Assembly (NCBI GenBank): GCA_013115135.1
Contig: JABANP010000440.1
Coordinates: 1-44,522, forward strand
Reading direction: 5' to 3'
DNA from: Perkinsus olseni
Taxonomy: Eukaryota > Perkinsozoa > Perkinsida > Perkinsidae
Length of the DNA stretch: 44,522 nt
Below are positions 11,743-21,741 of the stretch, piece by piece. Within the stretch, counting starts at the first letter, position 1. Every line of letters begins with the position of its first letter. The position numbers and the translations under genes were made by a program. The notes beneath the pieces are model-generated. The model ran no database searches. It saw nothing but the letters and a program-made list of their open reading frames with translations, and had not been told where the DNA came from.

Positions 11743-14320
11743 ATAGTCTCGGAATGCCCTGCATGGCATTCGTGTGCGGTGGAAACTCATGTCGCGCGGG
11801 AGTCGACGGGCAAAAGGTTCGACATCAGTCTTCGCGCTTACCACTGGTAGGCTACCAGTGACGCTGATGATCCAAACATAGCCTCACTTGGGCGAGATAG
11901 TCGTCAAGTGGTCTGTCTCACCTCAATGTGCTCTGGAAACTCATATCGAGTGAAATCCGATGGTTGACGGAGAGAAAGGTTGACATGAATCTCTGCTGCT
12001 ACCAATGAGGCTGATGATCTGGTCTTTTCCTTACTCGAGTGACGTAGTCGTCAAGTGGTCTTCATTACTTTCGTGTGCTGTGGAAACTCATATGGCGTGG
12101 GAGTCGACGGCCAAAAAGCTTGACATTACTCTTTACGTCTACCAATGACGCTGATGATCTGAATATATCCCTATTCGGGTGGCACAGCCGTGAAGTGGTC
12201 TGTATCTCCCCCGTATGCTGTGGAAACTCATATCGAGTGGGAGTTGACGGAGAGAAGGGTTGACATGAATCTCTGCTGCTACCAATAAGGCTGGTGATCT
12301 AACCTTTTCTTTACTCGCATGATATAGTCTCGGAATGCCCTGCATGGCATTCGTGTGCGGTGGAAACTCATGTCGCGCGGGAGTCGACGGACAAAAGGTT
12401 CGACATCAGTCTTCGCGCTTACCACTGGTAGGCTACCAGTGACGCTGATGATCCAAACATAGCCTCACTTGGGCGAGATAGTCGTCGAGTGGTCTGTCTC
12501 ATCTCAATGTGCTCTGGAAACTCATATCGAGTGAAATCCGATGGTTGACGAAGAGAAAGGTTGACATGAATCTCTGCTGCTACCAATGAGGCTGATGATC
12601 TGGTCTTTTCCTTACTCGAGTGACGTAGTCGTCAAGTGGTCTTCATTACTTTCGTGTGCTGTGGAAACTCATATGGCGTGGGAGTCGACGGCCAAAAAGC
12701 TTGACATTACTCTTTACGTCTACCAATGACGCTGATGATCTGAATATATCCCTATTCGGGTGGCACAGCCGTGAAGTGGTCTGTATCTCCCCCGTATGCT
12801 GTGGAAACTCATATCGAGTGGGAGTTGACGGAGAGAAAGGTTGACATGAATCTCTGCTGCTACCAATGAGGCTGATGATCTAACCTTTTCCTTTACTCGC
12901 ATGATATAGTCTCGGAATGCCCTGCATGGCATTCGTGTGCGGTGGAAACTCATGTCGCGCGGGAGTCGACGGACAAAAGGTTCGACATCAGTCTTCGCGC
13001 TTACCACTGGTAGGCTACCAGTGACGCTGATGATCCAAACATAGCCTCACTTGGGCGAGATAGTCGTCAAGTGGTCTGTCTCACCCCAATGTGTTCTGGA
13101 ATGACGTAGTCGTCAAGTGGTCTTCATTACTTTTGTGTGCTGTGGAAACTCATATGGCGCGGGAGTCGACGGCCAGAAAGCTTGACACTACTCTTCACGT
13201 CTACCAATGACGCTGATGATCTGAATATATCCCTGTTCGGGTGGCACAGCCGTGAAGTGGTCTGTATCTCCCCCGTATGCTGTGGAAACTCATATAAAGT
13301 GGGAGTTGACGGAGAGAAAGGTTGACATGAATCTCTGCTGCTACCAATGAGGCTGATGATCTAACCTTTTCTTTACTCGCATGATATAGTCTCGGTATGC
13401 CCTGCATGGCATTCGTGTGCGGTGGAAACTCATGTCGCGCGGGAGTCGACGGACAAAAGGTTCGACATCAGTCTTCGCGATTACCACTGGTAGGCTACCA
13501 GTGACGCTGATGATCCAAACATAGCCTCACTTGGGCGAGATAGTCGTCAAGTGGTCTGTCTCACCTCAATGTGCTCTGGAAACTGATATCGAGTGAAATC
13601 CGATGGTTGACGGAGAGAAAGGTTGACATGAATCTCTGTTGCTACCAATGAGGCTGATGATCTGGTCTTTTCCTTACTCGAGTGATATAGTCTCGGAATG
13701 CCCTGCATGGCATTCGTGTGCGGTGGAAACTCATGTCGCGCGGGAGTCGACGGAGATCTGAATATATCCCTATTCGGGTGGCACAGCCGTGAAGTGGTCT
13801 GTATCTCCCCCGTATGCTGTGGAAACTCATATCGAGTGGGAGTTGACGGAGAGAAGGGTTGACATGAATCTCTGCTGCTACCAATAAGGCTGATGATCTA
13901 ACCTTTTCTTTACTCGCATGATATAGTCTCGGAATGCCCTGCATGGCATTCGTGTGCGGTGGAAACTCATGTCGCGCGGGAGTCGACGGACAAAAGGTTC
14001 GACATCAGTCTTCGCGCTTACCACTGGTAGGCTACCAGTGACGCTGATGATCCAAACATAGCCTCACTTGGGCGAGATAGTCGTCAAGTGGTCTGTCTCA
14101 CCTCAATGTGCTCTGGAAACTCATATCGAGTGAAATCCGATGGTTGACGGAGAGAAAGGTTGACATGAATCTCTGCTGCTACCAATGAGGCTGATGATCT
14201 GGTCTTTTCCTTACTCGAGTGACGTAGTCGTCAAGTGGTCTTCATTACTTTCGTGTGCTGTGGAAACTCATATGGCGTGGGAGTCGACGGCCAAAAAGCT
14301 TGACATCACCCCTTGACATC
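11743..14320. repeat. Higher-order satellite array, right block
   Basis: Same four-monomer satellite as the left block, resuming after the retroelement with the duplicated ATAGT. 581-bp spacing is again seen (12075 to 12656). At about 13092 and 13684 monomers are joined out of order, and at about 13755 the 154-bp to 140-bp monomer junction is the same as at 2880 and 7220. Confidence 0.92.
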
Positions 14321-14440
14321 AAAAAGCGACATAGTCGTGGAATGCCCTACGTCACCTTCGTGCGCTGTGGAAACTCAAAACGTGTGAAGACAAGAGGCTT
14401 GGCATAACTCTTCGCTGCTACCAAGGAGGCTTGTGATTTC
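14321..14440. repeat. Degenerate edge monomer of the satellite
   Basis: Keeps GACATAGTCGTGGAATGCCC, GTGCGCTGTGGAAACTC and GCTGCTACCAAGGAGGCT but with many changes relative to the array. Decayed monomers at the border are usual for satellites homogenised from the inside. Confidence 0.75.
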
Positions 14441-15171
14441 TGGGATTGTTTACTGTGGGATGGGAGGGAGGGCTCAGATTTGATAGGCGAGCTTCCATCC
14501 TCGCACTTCATCTACTCTAGCCTCTGAGGGTCCGGTCGACCCTCATGCGCACGCGTGCGGCTCCTTCAGTGTGCGCACACACACAAACCGTGTTGTGTGT
14601 CCTCATACGGGTAATTCCCCAAAGCCAAGGGAAAGGTACGAAATCCAAGAAAGCACTTGTCGAGGATCTCGTTGTCCACGGTAACAACTCCGGTTTCTGG
14701 TTGCGCTGGGTAACAGTTCATCCAGTTCCGAGGTCTCCCGTTCAAGAGAGGAAAAAAGAGTAATGGAGAGAGTCTGTCCCAGGCCCGAAATGCTAAAAAG
14801 GTGAGTTTTGCGCCGAGCCTTTCGTCAAGTCGCGTGCGTTACAGGGCCCTCATGCGATTAGGTGGCCTCGGATGTCGTTCCTGATGATCGGAAAACTACC
14901 CCGCAGGCCGAAGTAGTCGATCTAGATTCCGATGTCAACGCCTAGCCTTTGGTCGGAGGTTGATGGCCAGTCCGATCATTGCTACTTGAACGAGTCCAGT
15001 GTCCAGTCGGTCTAGTCTAGCTGATTGATAATTAACATCCGGGGGTGCTGTGCGGCTCGGTCTCTCCTCGGAGGCTGACGGCCAGTCCGATCACTTCTAC
15101 TTGAACGAGTCCAATGTCCAATAAGTAGTGGACACCTCCCAACGCTTCGGCGAGTCCTGATATTCAAAATA
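14441..15171. other. Spacer between satellite and first gene
   Basis: No confident gene. A 72-codon frame from the ATG at 14545 ends in Lys/Glu-rich sequence (14763) and an ATG at 14763 could start a short exon ending at a GTGAGT donor near 14802, but nothing supports either beyond openness. The first copy of the 547-bp duplication starts at 14965. Confidence 0.5.
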
Positions 15172-15511
15172 GAAGGATATGCACGCTTCTTATTCGACTC
15201 GGGGCTCATTATTGTGTTCGTCAGTCGGAGGTTCAATGATAAACTGTTCGATCATTATCCCATCGTTGATAATGGGCTGGGTTCTAGAATGAGCTTGACT
15301 TGGGGAGTGGGGAAAGAGCGGGTGAGACGTCTACGAGCTGGCTTGCGTAGCAAACTCGTGTCTCAGGCTTTGAACACTCTCGTCTCTATCATGTCAAAGT
15401 CTAGTAGCATGCCAAGCTGGCGCAAACGCGATGCCCTGCGAGCCTTGAAGAGGGACGCCTCACATTGTGGGTATGCTTTCTGTGAGACTGAGTATGAAAT
15501 CATGTCCCATT
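14965..15511. repeat. 547-bp segmental duplication, copy 1
   Basis: Matches 18704-19250 at a fixed offset of 3739 bp with, as far as I can see, one substitution (GTCTAGTCTAGC versus GTCTAGTCCAGC). It also holds an internal imperfect direct repeat (GGCCAGTCCGATCA at 14965 and 15080, followed by CTACTTGAACGAGTCCA). It covers the upstream region and first about 74 codons of the gene at 15289. Confidence 0.93.
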
Positions 15512-17165
15512 TGCCAAACGATAAAGTCGTGGCGCTTTCGGAACGATGGCGCAATCTTCTCTCTGCGGCGGGCTCCTCCAATAGAAGCTCTGGGCCGTAC
15601 CTCTTGGGTCTCGCAGTGAGAAAGGCCGATCTTTCTCGAGTAAAGACTCATTGCTCGAGGATGGGCCGCTATTATGCACTCTGGTGTGAAGCGAACCTCA
15701 GGCTTTGTAGCTCGAGCCGAACTCCTCGACAGATGGAACGAGAAGTCGAGATCGAGGTGAGTATGAACGCTCATAGGTGAAGCCTCGAGCGCGCCATGCA
15801 GCATTTCAAGTATTATGCAGGTTAATGTACATGACGACGGCCCCATTGAGCCCCTCTCAGAAACAATTGTAACGAATATACCGGGATGCAGCTGTTCGCG
15901 GGATGGTTCGCTACTTGCAGGTGGAGAAACGCTAGAAGTGGTGAGTTACAGAAACGTTTGTCAGAATCAGAGTCTAGACTAGTACTCACTCAAGCATTAG
16001 TGCTGCCGTAGTTGTATTACTTCCCCAGGAAACTTTGGAATCCTACCTTGCACGACATTACAAAAACATGAAGGAGGACTACCATGGTCCGGTGGTCGAA
16101 CGATATTCCTTTTTCTCCCATGCTGTCGTCGAGCCTCTGATAAGCGATGGAGCACCACACCGCAAGCTCATTGCGGCTTTGCAAGATATTCTGGATCACG
16201 AGGGAGAGGAGCGTGCTAGAGCTGCTGTCAGAAGAGGGTTGAGTAGAGGCAACAAGAGGAGGCACAAAGCGGTGAGGTGGGACTTGACCTCGCCTGGAAA
16301 TCTCAGTTTGCGGTCTCAGATATGCAACGCACTTAACCGCGTCTGTATCCATCTAGACATCTGCCGTCTTTTGCATTTAACGCTGCCTCGGACAAGCACG
16401 GAGCTCAATGAAAGATGCACAATCCAGTGGGAAGCTGCGGCTGAAATGTACCGTGCAGTAGCTCATGAGTTGGACTCCTTACATCATGTGATAGCGGCAC
16501 AGAGGATTGCGATGGGGATAAGGGTAAGTACAGAATCTCCAACTTATAATGTCATGCGTGTATGCTGGTATGACAATCGGCATCGCACATCCTCGCTGTT
16601 ATCTTGGTCAGACTGATGGAGACCTCAAAGCGGCCGACATCGAGGTCGCACCACATCCAGACATTCCCTTATTACCCTGGGATTTTTGGCGCTGGTTCGT
16701 GCTCTCCCGTGCCTTGCGAGAGATCCCTTTCAATGAGCTGCAAGACCGATGCCTGAAGTACCTCGACCTGCATCTTGACAATGATGACTTCGAGGAACTT
16801 CAGTCGAGGGCGCGACTGACCCGGCCTCGAGAGGTAAGCTGTTACGTACATTTCGTGTGAGACTCACAGTGTTCCGTTGAGATATTCTCGTACTTCTCTC
16901 AGCAAGAGGACCGAAGGCATCTTCTCCTTGAAACACGCCTCAGAGCTGCCGAGCACTCTCGTAAGGCTCAGCACAAGGACGGGTGTGATCTATCGAAGGT
17001 GAGCCAGCAGTCAGTCAGATTCTGGATGTGATCGAAAATACTTTTTAGCCGTCGTCAGCCTCGAGACCCGAAGAAGGGCCAGTGAATCAGCCGGTCCGCG
17101 AACTAAGGGATTTTGTTACTAGTCCGCCTCCGAAACTACGTCGTGGTATGCTGAAAAATAGGTGA
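15289..17165 (+). CDS. Six-exon gene of unknown function (about 505 aa)
   Basis: Exons 15289-15756, 15821-15940, 16029-16523, 16612-16833, 16903-16998 and 17049-17165. All introns are GT-AG (for example GTGAGT...TATGCAG, GTAAGT...TTGGTCAG) and all are phase 0, so the frame stays open for about 505 codons to TGA at 17163. That agreement across five introns is the main evidence for a real gene. ATG 15289 is the first Met in a frame open from 15172, so extra upstream sequence is possible. The protein is basic and helical with several Trp (LPWDFWRWFVLSRAL in exon 4) and a charged C-terminus ending KLRRGMLKNR. I recognise no domain. Its first 74 codons and upstream DNA lie in the duplicated 547-bp block, so a truncated twin exists at 19028. 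Confidence 0.72.
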
Positions 17166-17801
17166 TGTGGGAGCACCAGGGTGTCTGAAGACATGCTTTG
17201 GAGACGATCGAAATTTTTCCAGATACTTCCCTGAAATTTTCCTGAAATTTCCGGAACTTGCCAAGAAATAGAAAAATAGTTTCTAGTGGCAGTCAAGGCC
17301 AGTTCGGTGGCAGATATTGCTCGAATTCGGAAGTCCTGGGTGGGAAGAGGGCAAACTGTATCCTTCGACGCGCAATGGTTTTGCGAGGACATGGAGTGGG
17401 CATAGAATGGACTCCGTTCTGTACTGCATTGAAATATGCAGACTGCCCGCAAGTCATCGCTGCGCTTCAATTCGAAGCACGACGTTCAAGCATTCAAGCA
17501 TCTGCAGAATTACCCAAGCGTTCTTTGAGTCTCAAAGTTTGAGGTCAGTTTCTAGTAACACCGCGTTGTAGGAACACTGATACCAATCAACTACACGATA
17601 CGAGCCGTATCATACGACATTCTAGATACTATAGACATTCCTTTGCGGAGCGATCCAACCGGTTCTTTCATGTGCGTCCACTATGGCCCATAGTCTATGG
17701 GAGCAACCCTGAGTAGCTCAGCCTCACTCTGTCGGTTGAGCCCGGCTCAACAGTAGTATTACTACTGTAGTAAACATCATCATGCTTACTTATGCGTAGG
17801 G
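17166..17801. other. Intergenic, no feature recognised
   Basis: Short overlapping frames only; those at 17258-17571 overlap in several phases without domain or splice support. A stretch around 17235-17260 has GAAATTT repeats. Nothing else seen. Confidence 0.5.
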
Positions 17802-18654
17802 ATGCATGACCTGCCTCCCGTAAGCCAGCTCGAGAGACAAGTGTTCTATGCTGTTATCCCGCTATTCTTCGAAAGTTCCCGGAAAGATTCTCAGATGCCC
17901 TGGGGAGCACGAATAGACCATGTCGTATGTGCTATCGAGTAATCCGACTCTAGTGCCGCCCGGCCTGGTCAGCCCCCTAGATGTATCACAGAGGTAGTGT
18001 ATCTCAGGTATCCTGTGATCCCGGTTCAAGAAGACATGAAAGAACTACTAGAATATATGAGAAGTACGGAAACCTCTCCAATTGAGAGTTCCCATTTGTC
18101 CACATTTCCTTGGATAATGTCTTCCTCAGATCAGCCGATGCCGTCAACCGAAATAAAAGGCGCAGCATCCCATGTCGAGCAGGAGCCTTCTATCGCGGCT
18201 GAGATCGATGACTCGCTATTTGAAACGCCACCCCCAAAAGTCAGAATATTGGTTCCTGGGACTCCGACGACCATAGCGCGACGGAGATGCGAGCGGGCAA
18301 ATTTTGCATTCGTAAGTCATGGAGTCTCTGTGGCAGGGAATTTGTCTGAGAGAATGCCATGTTGAAGCGTTCGATCCACGCCTTGAGCAAAAGCATCGCG
18401 CGCCAGTCGTTTCTATTGCAGGATATGAACTCGGTGACAGACGAAGCAAGAATACCCGTCTCGGACACCATCGAACCCGTAGTTGGATCTATCTCTTGCA
18501 GGTAGAAAGCACTGTTCTCTGCCAGTGCTTTCAGAGCAATCTCGAACCAGAACATGCCGACGCGACGGATGACTTCGGGGGAGCATTTCCCCGACTCGAA
18601 TTGTTTCCCCAAGTTCCTGAGTACGAGGACAAACTAATAACCTCGGACTCTGAG
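17802..18654 (+). CDS. Multi-exon gene of unknown function, 3' end displaced
   Basis: Proposed exons 17802-17924 (from ATG), 17994-18311 and 18502-18654, all phase 0 with GT-AG borders (GTATGT, GTAAGT donors; CTTGCAG acceptor). An optional 12-nt exon at 18422 is possible. The product reads through about 198 codons, Ser/Pro/Glu-rich in the middle (SLFETPPPKVRILVPGTP) and acidic at the end. The last exon ends at a GTGGGT donor (18655), but the DNA that follows, from 18704, is the second copy of the 547-bp duplication, so its real continuation is either beyond that block or lost. No domain recognised. A link to the SET exon at 19254 was considered, but the phases do not match (0 versus 2). Confidence 0.5.
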
Positions 18655-18703
18655 GTGGGTCGTTAAACGCATCTGCATATTCATCGGGTCACCCGCGTCA
18701 GAC

Positions 18704-19250
18704 GGCCAGTCCGATCATTGCTACTTGAACGAGTCCAGTGTCCAGTCGGTCTAGTCCAGCTGATTGATAATTAACATCCGGGGGTGCTGTGCGGCTCGGT
18801 CTCTCCTCGGAGGCTGACGGCCAGTCCGATCACTTCTACTTGAACGAGTCCAATGTCCAATAAGTAGTGGACACCTCCCAACGCTTCGGCGAGTCCTGAT
18901 ATTCAAAATAGAAGGATATGCACGCTTCTTATTCGACTCGGGGCTCATTATTGTGTTCGTCAGTCGGAGGTTCAATGATAAACTGTTCGATCATTATCCC
19001 ATCGTTGATAATGGGCTGGGTTCTAGAATGAGCTTGACTTGGGGAGTGGGGAAAGAGCGGGTGAGACGTCTACGAGCTGGCTTGCGTAGCAAACTCGTGT
19101 CTCAGGCTTTGAACACTCTCGTCTCTATCATGTCAAAGTCTAGTAGCATGCCAAGCTGGCGCAAACGCGATGCCCTGCGAGCCTTGAAGAGGGACGCCTC
19201 ACATTGTGGGTATGCTTTCTGTGAGACTGAGTATGAAATCATGTCCCATT
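18704..19250. repeat. 547-bp segmental duplication, copy 2
   Basis: Near-identical to 14965-15511. Its right edge falls just before CAGTTGGGTGG, where SET-domain coding starts. It may have inserted into an intron. Confidence 0.93.
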
Positions 19251-19297
19251 CAGTTGGGTGGACCCGGTGGGAAGCGGAGACTTGTGGTATTTGGTAA
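19028..19297 (+). pseudogene. Truncated copy of the 15289 gene's N-terminus
   Basis: The duplicated block carries the ATG and first about 74 codons of the 15289 gene. After 19250 the frame enters unrelated DNA and stops at 19295 after 15 foreign codons. Without exons 2-6 it cannot make the parent protein. Confidence 0.75.
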
Positions 19298-19470
19298 ATC
19301 ATTCAAGCTATCCTAACACCCGTCTGTGCCACTTCGATGGTGGACTATGTTTCAAATGCGTGAGAGTCATCACGAGTGGTGAGCCTATGACCTGGCGCTA
19401 CCCGGCAGACTACTTTGCCAGTGACGACCAGTTCATCAATCTGCCGAGAATCATTAATGTGATTTCTTAG
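19254..19470 (+). CDS. SET-domain C-terminal exon (partial)
   Basis: Reads VNHSSYPNTRL followed by GEPMTWRYPADYF, matching the SET methyltransferase NHSxxPN substrate/cofactor motif and the downstream GEELTxDY segment. The preceding WVDPVGSGDLWYL fits the strand before NHS. Exon start is set at 19254 by a CATTCAG acceptor, needing a phase-2 donor upstream. The N-terminal half of SET (GxG and RY regions) is not found upstream, where the 547-bp duplication lies, so this is a fragment or a gene split by that insertion. No post-SET Cys cluster follows; the frame stops at 19468. Confidence 0.6.
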
Positions 19471-19501
19471 CTCTGGTCCTGGCCCGTTTGGTGACTCCCC
19501 A

Positions 19502-19850
19502 ATGAAGCTTATGCATGTGTACAGCTCGTTCGCTGGAGTCGATATCTCGACTGTGATTTACGAACAGCACGAGACGACTGTTCCAGCGGTCGGTTTGCCT
19601 ATTACTGTGATAGTATCCAACCGTAAGCAATCATGTTGTGTTGCTGCTGTCTTTGTGACACACAGTTCGTGTGGGCCACACGGTGTGGCTCAGCTTTGCC
19701 TCCCTTATGTCGGGAAGTCCAACTGAACCGTGTGATAGGTACGCACTCATCGAGACTACCAAGAAAAGAAATCAAAGCGAGCCTGTTGAAGACGAGGAGA
19801 GTAACCTAGGCCAACCGTCACTGGCAACTCAGTTGTCACAACTGCAATGA
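19502..19850 (+). CDS. Possible two-exon hypothetical gene
   Basis: An ATG frame at 19502 runs about 40 codons to a GTAAGC donor near 19622. After a GTGATAG acceptor at 19738 a second open stretch reads a polar, acidic tail (EPVEDEESNLGQPSL) to TGA near 19850. The phases of the two pieces do not agree with the simplest splice, so the model is weak. Confidence 0.22.
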
Positions 19851-21597
19851 ACCTAGTAAAACAACTTAGTTAGTCCGCTCAACCGTTCTCAGGCTACTTG
19901 TGAAAAATCCTCGCTCTGGTTTCGACAGAGTCGCACGAGCCGAGGCTTCCCAACTGTCCTCAGTTCTTCAATCGCCAAAACAAGGGATCAGCGATATGTA
20001 GAATGGAACTGACCTCGATGGTGTGAGTTACACCGTGTAACACTGTGTGTCTTTAGCTGGGCCATCACGGTCATCAGTACGACTCGTAGTGCGAACCGAA
20101 CTTGCCAGTCGCACCAAAATATGCTATGCTCTCTGGGCATTAGCACATTCGGCCGTCCGCCTCTGTCTTCGTTATCATCGCTATCATCATAGTGACCTTT
20201 AATCATGGTTGTCAGTAGTGATCATCACTGTCCATGGACGATAGACAACTTGTCACCACAACCACCATCATGGTTACCATAATTGCCATTAGAGGTGATT
20301 GATCCGTTGAATTTTTGTCGACAACCCCATAGGTCTATCTTAGTCGTCTTGAATCAAGTTTTTTTAAATATCATATTGGATCCGCGGTCCAACCAGAGCA
20401 GAGGATTTCATACGAATACACGTGATATCGAGAAAAAGTAGTTTCGGGATGAGAGGGGCAGGGGCACTGAGTGGATTTTTTGTAATACCACTGTACCAAA
20501 CCCATCATGGGAATCACGGTTTGTGGGATGGGTAATGGGGAGTCATGAGAATCACGAGCACATACAAGGGTTACCCATGTATTGTGTAATGGGGAGTCGA
20601 ATTCATTTTTCGGTTCAGCGGCCAGATGGTTTGTTCTTGAGTTCTCAATCCTTAATGTTAGACGAGTAATGTATGACCGTATATTGTTCAGTGAACAATG
20701 TTTACCATGTTCCCCTCTATATGAGAAACTCAGTAGTGCTTAAGCAGTGGAAGCCACACCAACGCTACCATGCCGTGAATCACGATTCGTAAAGGAATAC
20801 TAGAGGCAACTCGGTTGCGCCAACAACGTTGTGCTGGGGCGAGTAGAATGCGACAGTGCATAAGTTAGAGACCACCACTCACGGTCAGTTGGTCATGACG
20901 TAGACTGTCAGCCTTCGAAGACTGACAGTCATAGCATGGCTATCGTAGCCGCGTTGGTTGCTCAGCCACCGGTTGGAGTCGAGTCAGTCACGGAGGCAAT
21001 TGCTCGAGTCACAATAGTTGCAGAGGCACTCACTGAAAGCGTTACCAACCACACATGTAACTGCCGCAGCCGCATTGATTGCTCAGCCATTAATGGGAGT
21101 CAAATTGGTAAGTATGGTCTGCGAAGACATAACCAAACGCATAACCTGTTTGCCTCTCTTGCGTAAACATGATCGTAGTTCAGCTACGGTAGTTGTCGTT
21201 GTTGTTGGGTGCCCTCAATACAGAATGATAGTATCATAATGATCATATCACTATGATACATCCCTTTTTGATCATAGTAGTCGTCGTGGTCGTGGAGGTG
21301 GTGGTAGTAGTGATGGTTGTCATAGGGTAGTCGGTGGTAGTGGTGGTTGTCGTAGAGGCGTTGATAGCAATGGTGGTTGTCGTGGGCCAGTTCATAGTAG
21401 AGATGGTTCATAGAAAGATGAACTAAACGACCGACGCTCGAACGACCAGCGCCAGACGAGAGGCATCAGTAGTAGCCGTCGTGATCATAGGAGCATTACT
21501 ACTGCACTGCTGCAGCTCCCGGGAGTTCCCACGCCCGCAAGCGGAGTCCCAGAGATCCCCCGCCCGAGACCGCAAGGCCTTTACATGTAAGAGTTAC
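19851..21597. other. Non-coding, repeat- and hairpin-rich
   Basis: No supportable gene. Contains a repeated GTAATGGGGAGTC word (about 20529 and 20587), a 28-nt palindrome at 20903 and a GTGGTTGTCGTAG-type simple-sequence stretch at about 21270-21410 that opens a Tyr/Asp/His-rich frame on the minus strand by repetition. Confidence 0.55.
20903..20930. repeat. Palindrome, 9-nt arms and 10-nt loop
   Basis: Arms GACTGTCAG and CTGACAGTC are perfect inverted repeats; the loop contains TTCGAA. Same geometry as the palindrome at 36039-36066. Confidence 0.8.
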
Positions 21598-21741
21598 CCA
21601 CCTCTTGAAGAGGTCCTCTTCGCAACTTCGATGAATAAGCGGGGCTTCGAAGCCAGCAGGATATCAAATTCCTCCGGAATGAGAGCAAATTTTGCCTGCT
21701 CCGCCACCCGTATTAGACGACGTTTCACGCTATGCTTGCGC
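21598..21741 (-). CDS. Isolated possible exon, unknown product
   Basis: Between a TTTATTCCAG acceptor and a GTAACT donor, the minus strand reads 47 codons with a natural mix (AEQAKFALIPEEFDILLASK). It opens in phase 2. No partner exon or domain identified; likely a gene relic or an exon of an unmodelled gene. Confidence 0.3.

Noticed and set aside
1..14320. CRISPR-like pattern of short repeats and spacers
   Set aside because: The conserved boxes are separated by sequence that itself repeats, monomers are 140-154 bp, and the context is eukaryotic.
17802..19470. One continuous gene from 17802 into the SET exon
   Set aside because: The donor at 18655 is phase 0 while the SET exon needs phase 2, and the 547-bp duplication lies between.
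21184..21411. Minus frame rich in Tyr, His and Asp
   Set aside because: It is produced by the GTGGTTGTCGTAG simple sequence and has no conserved partner, despite its likeness to the 57-bp array frame.
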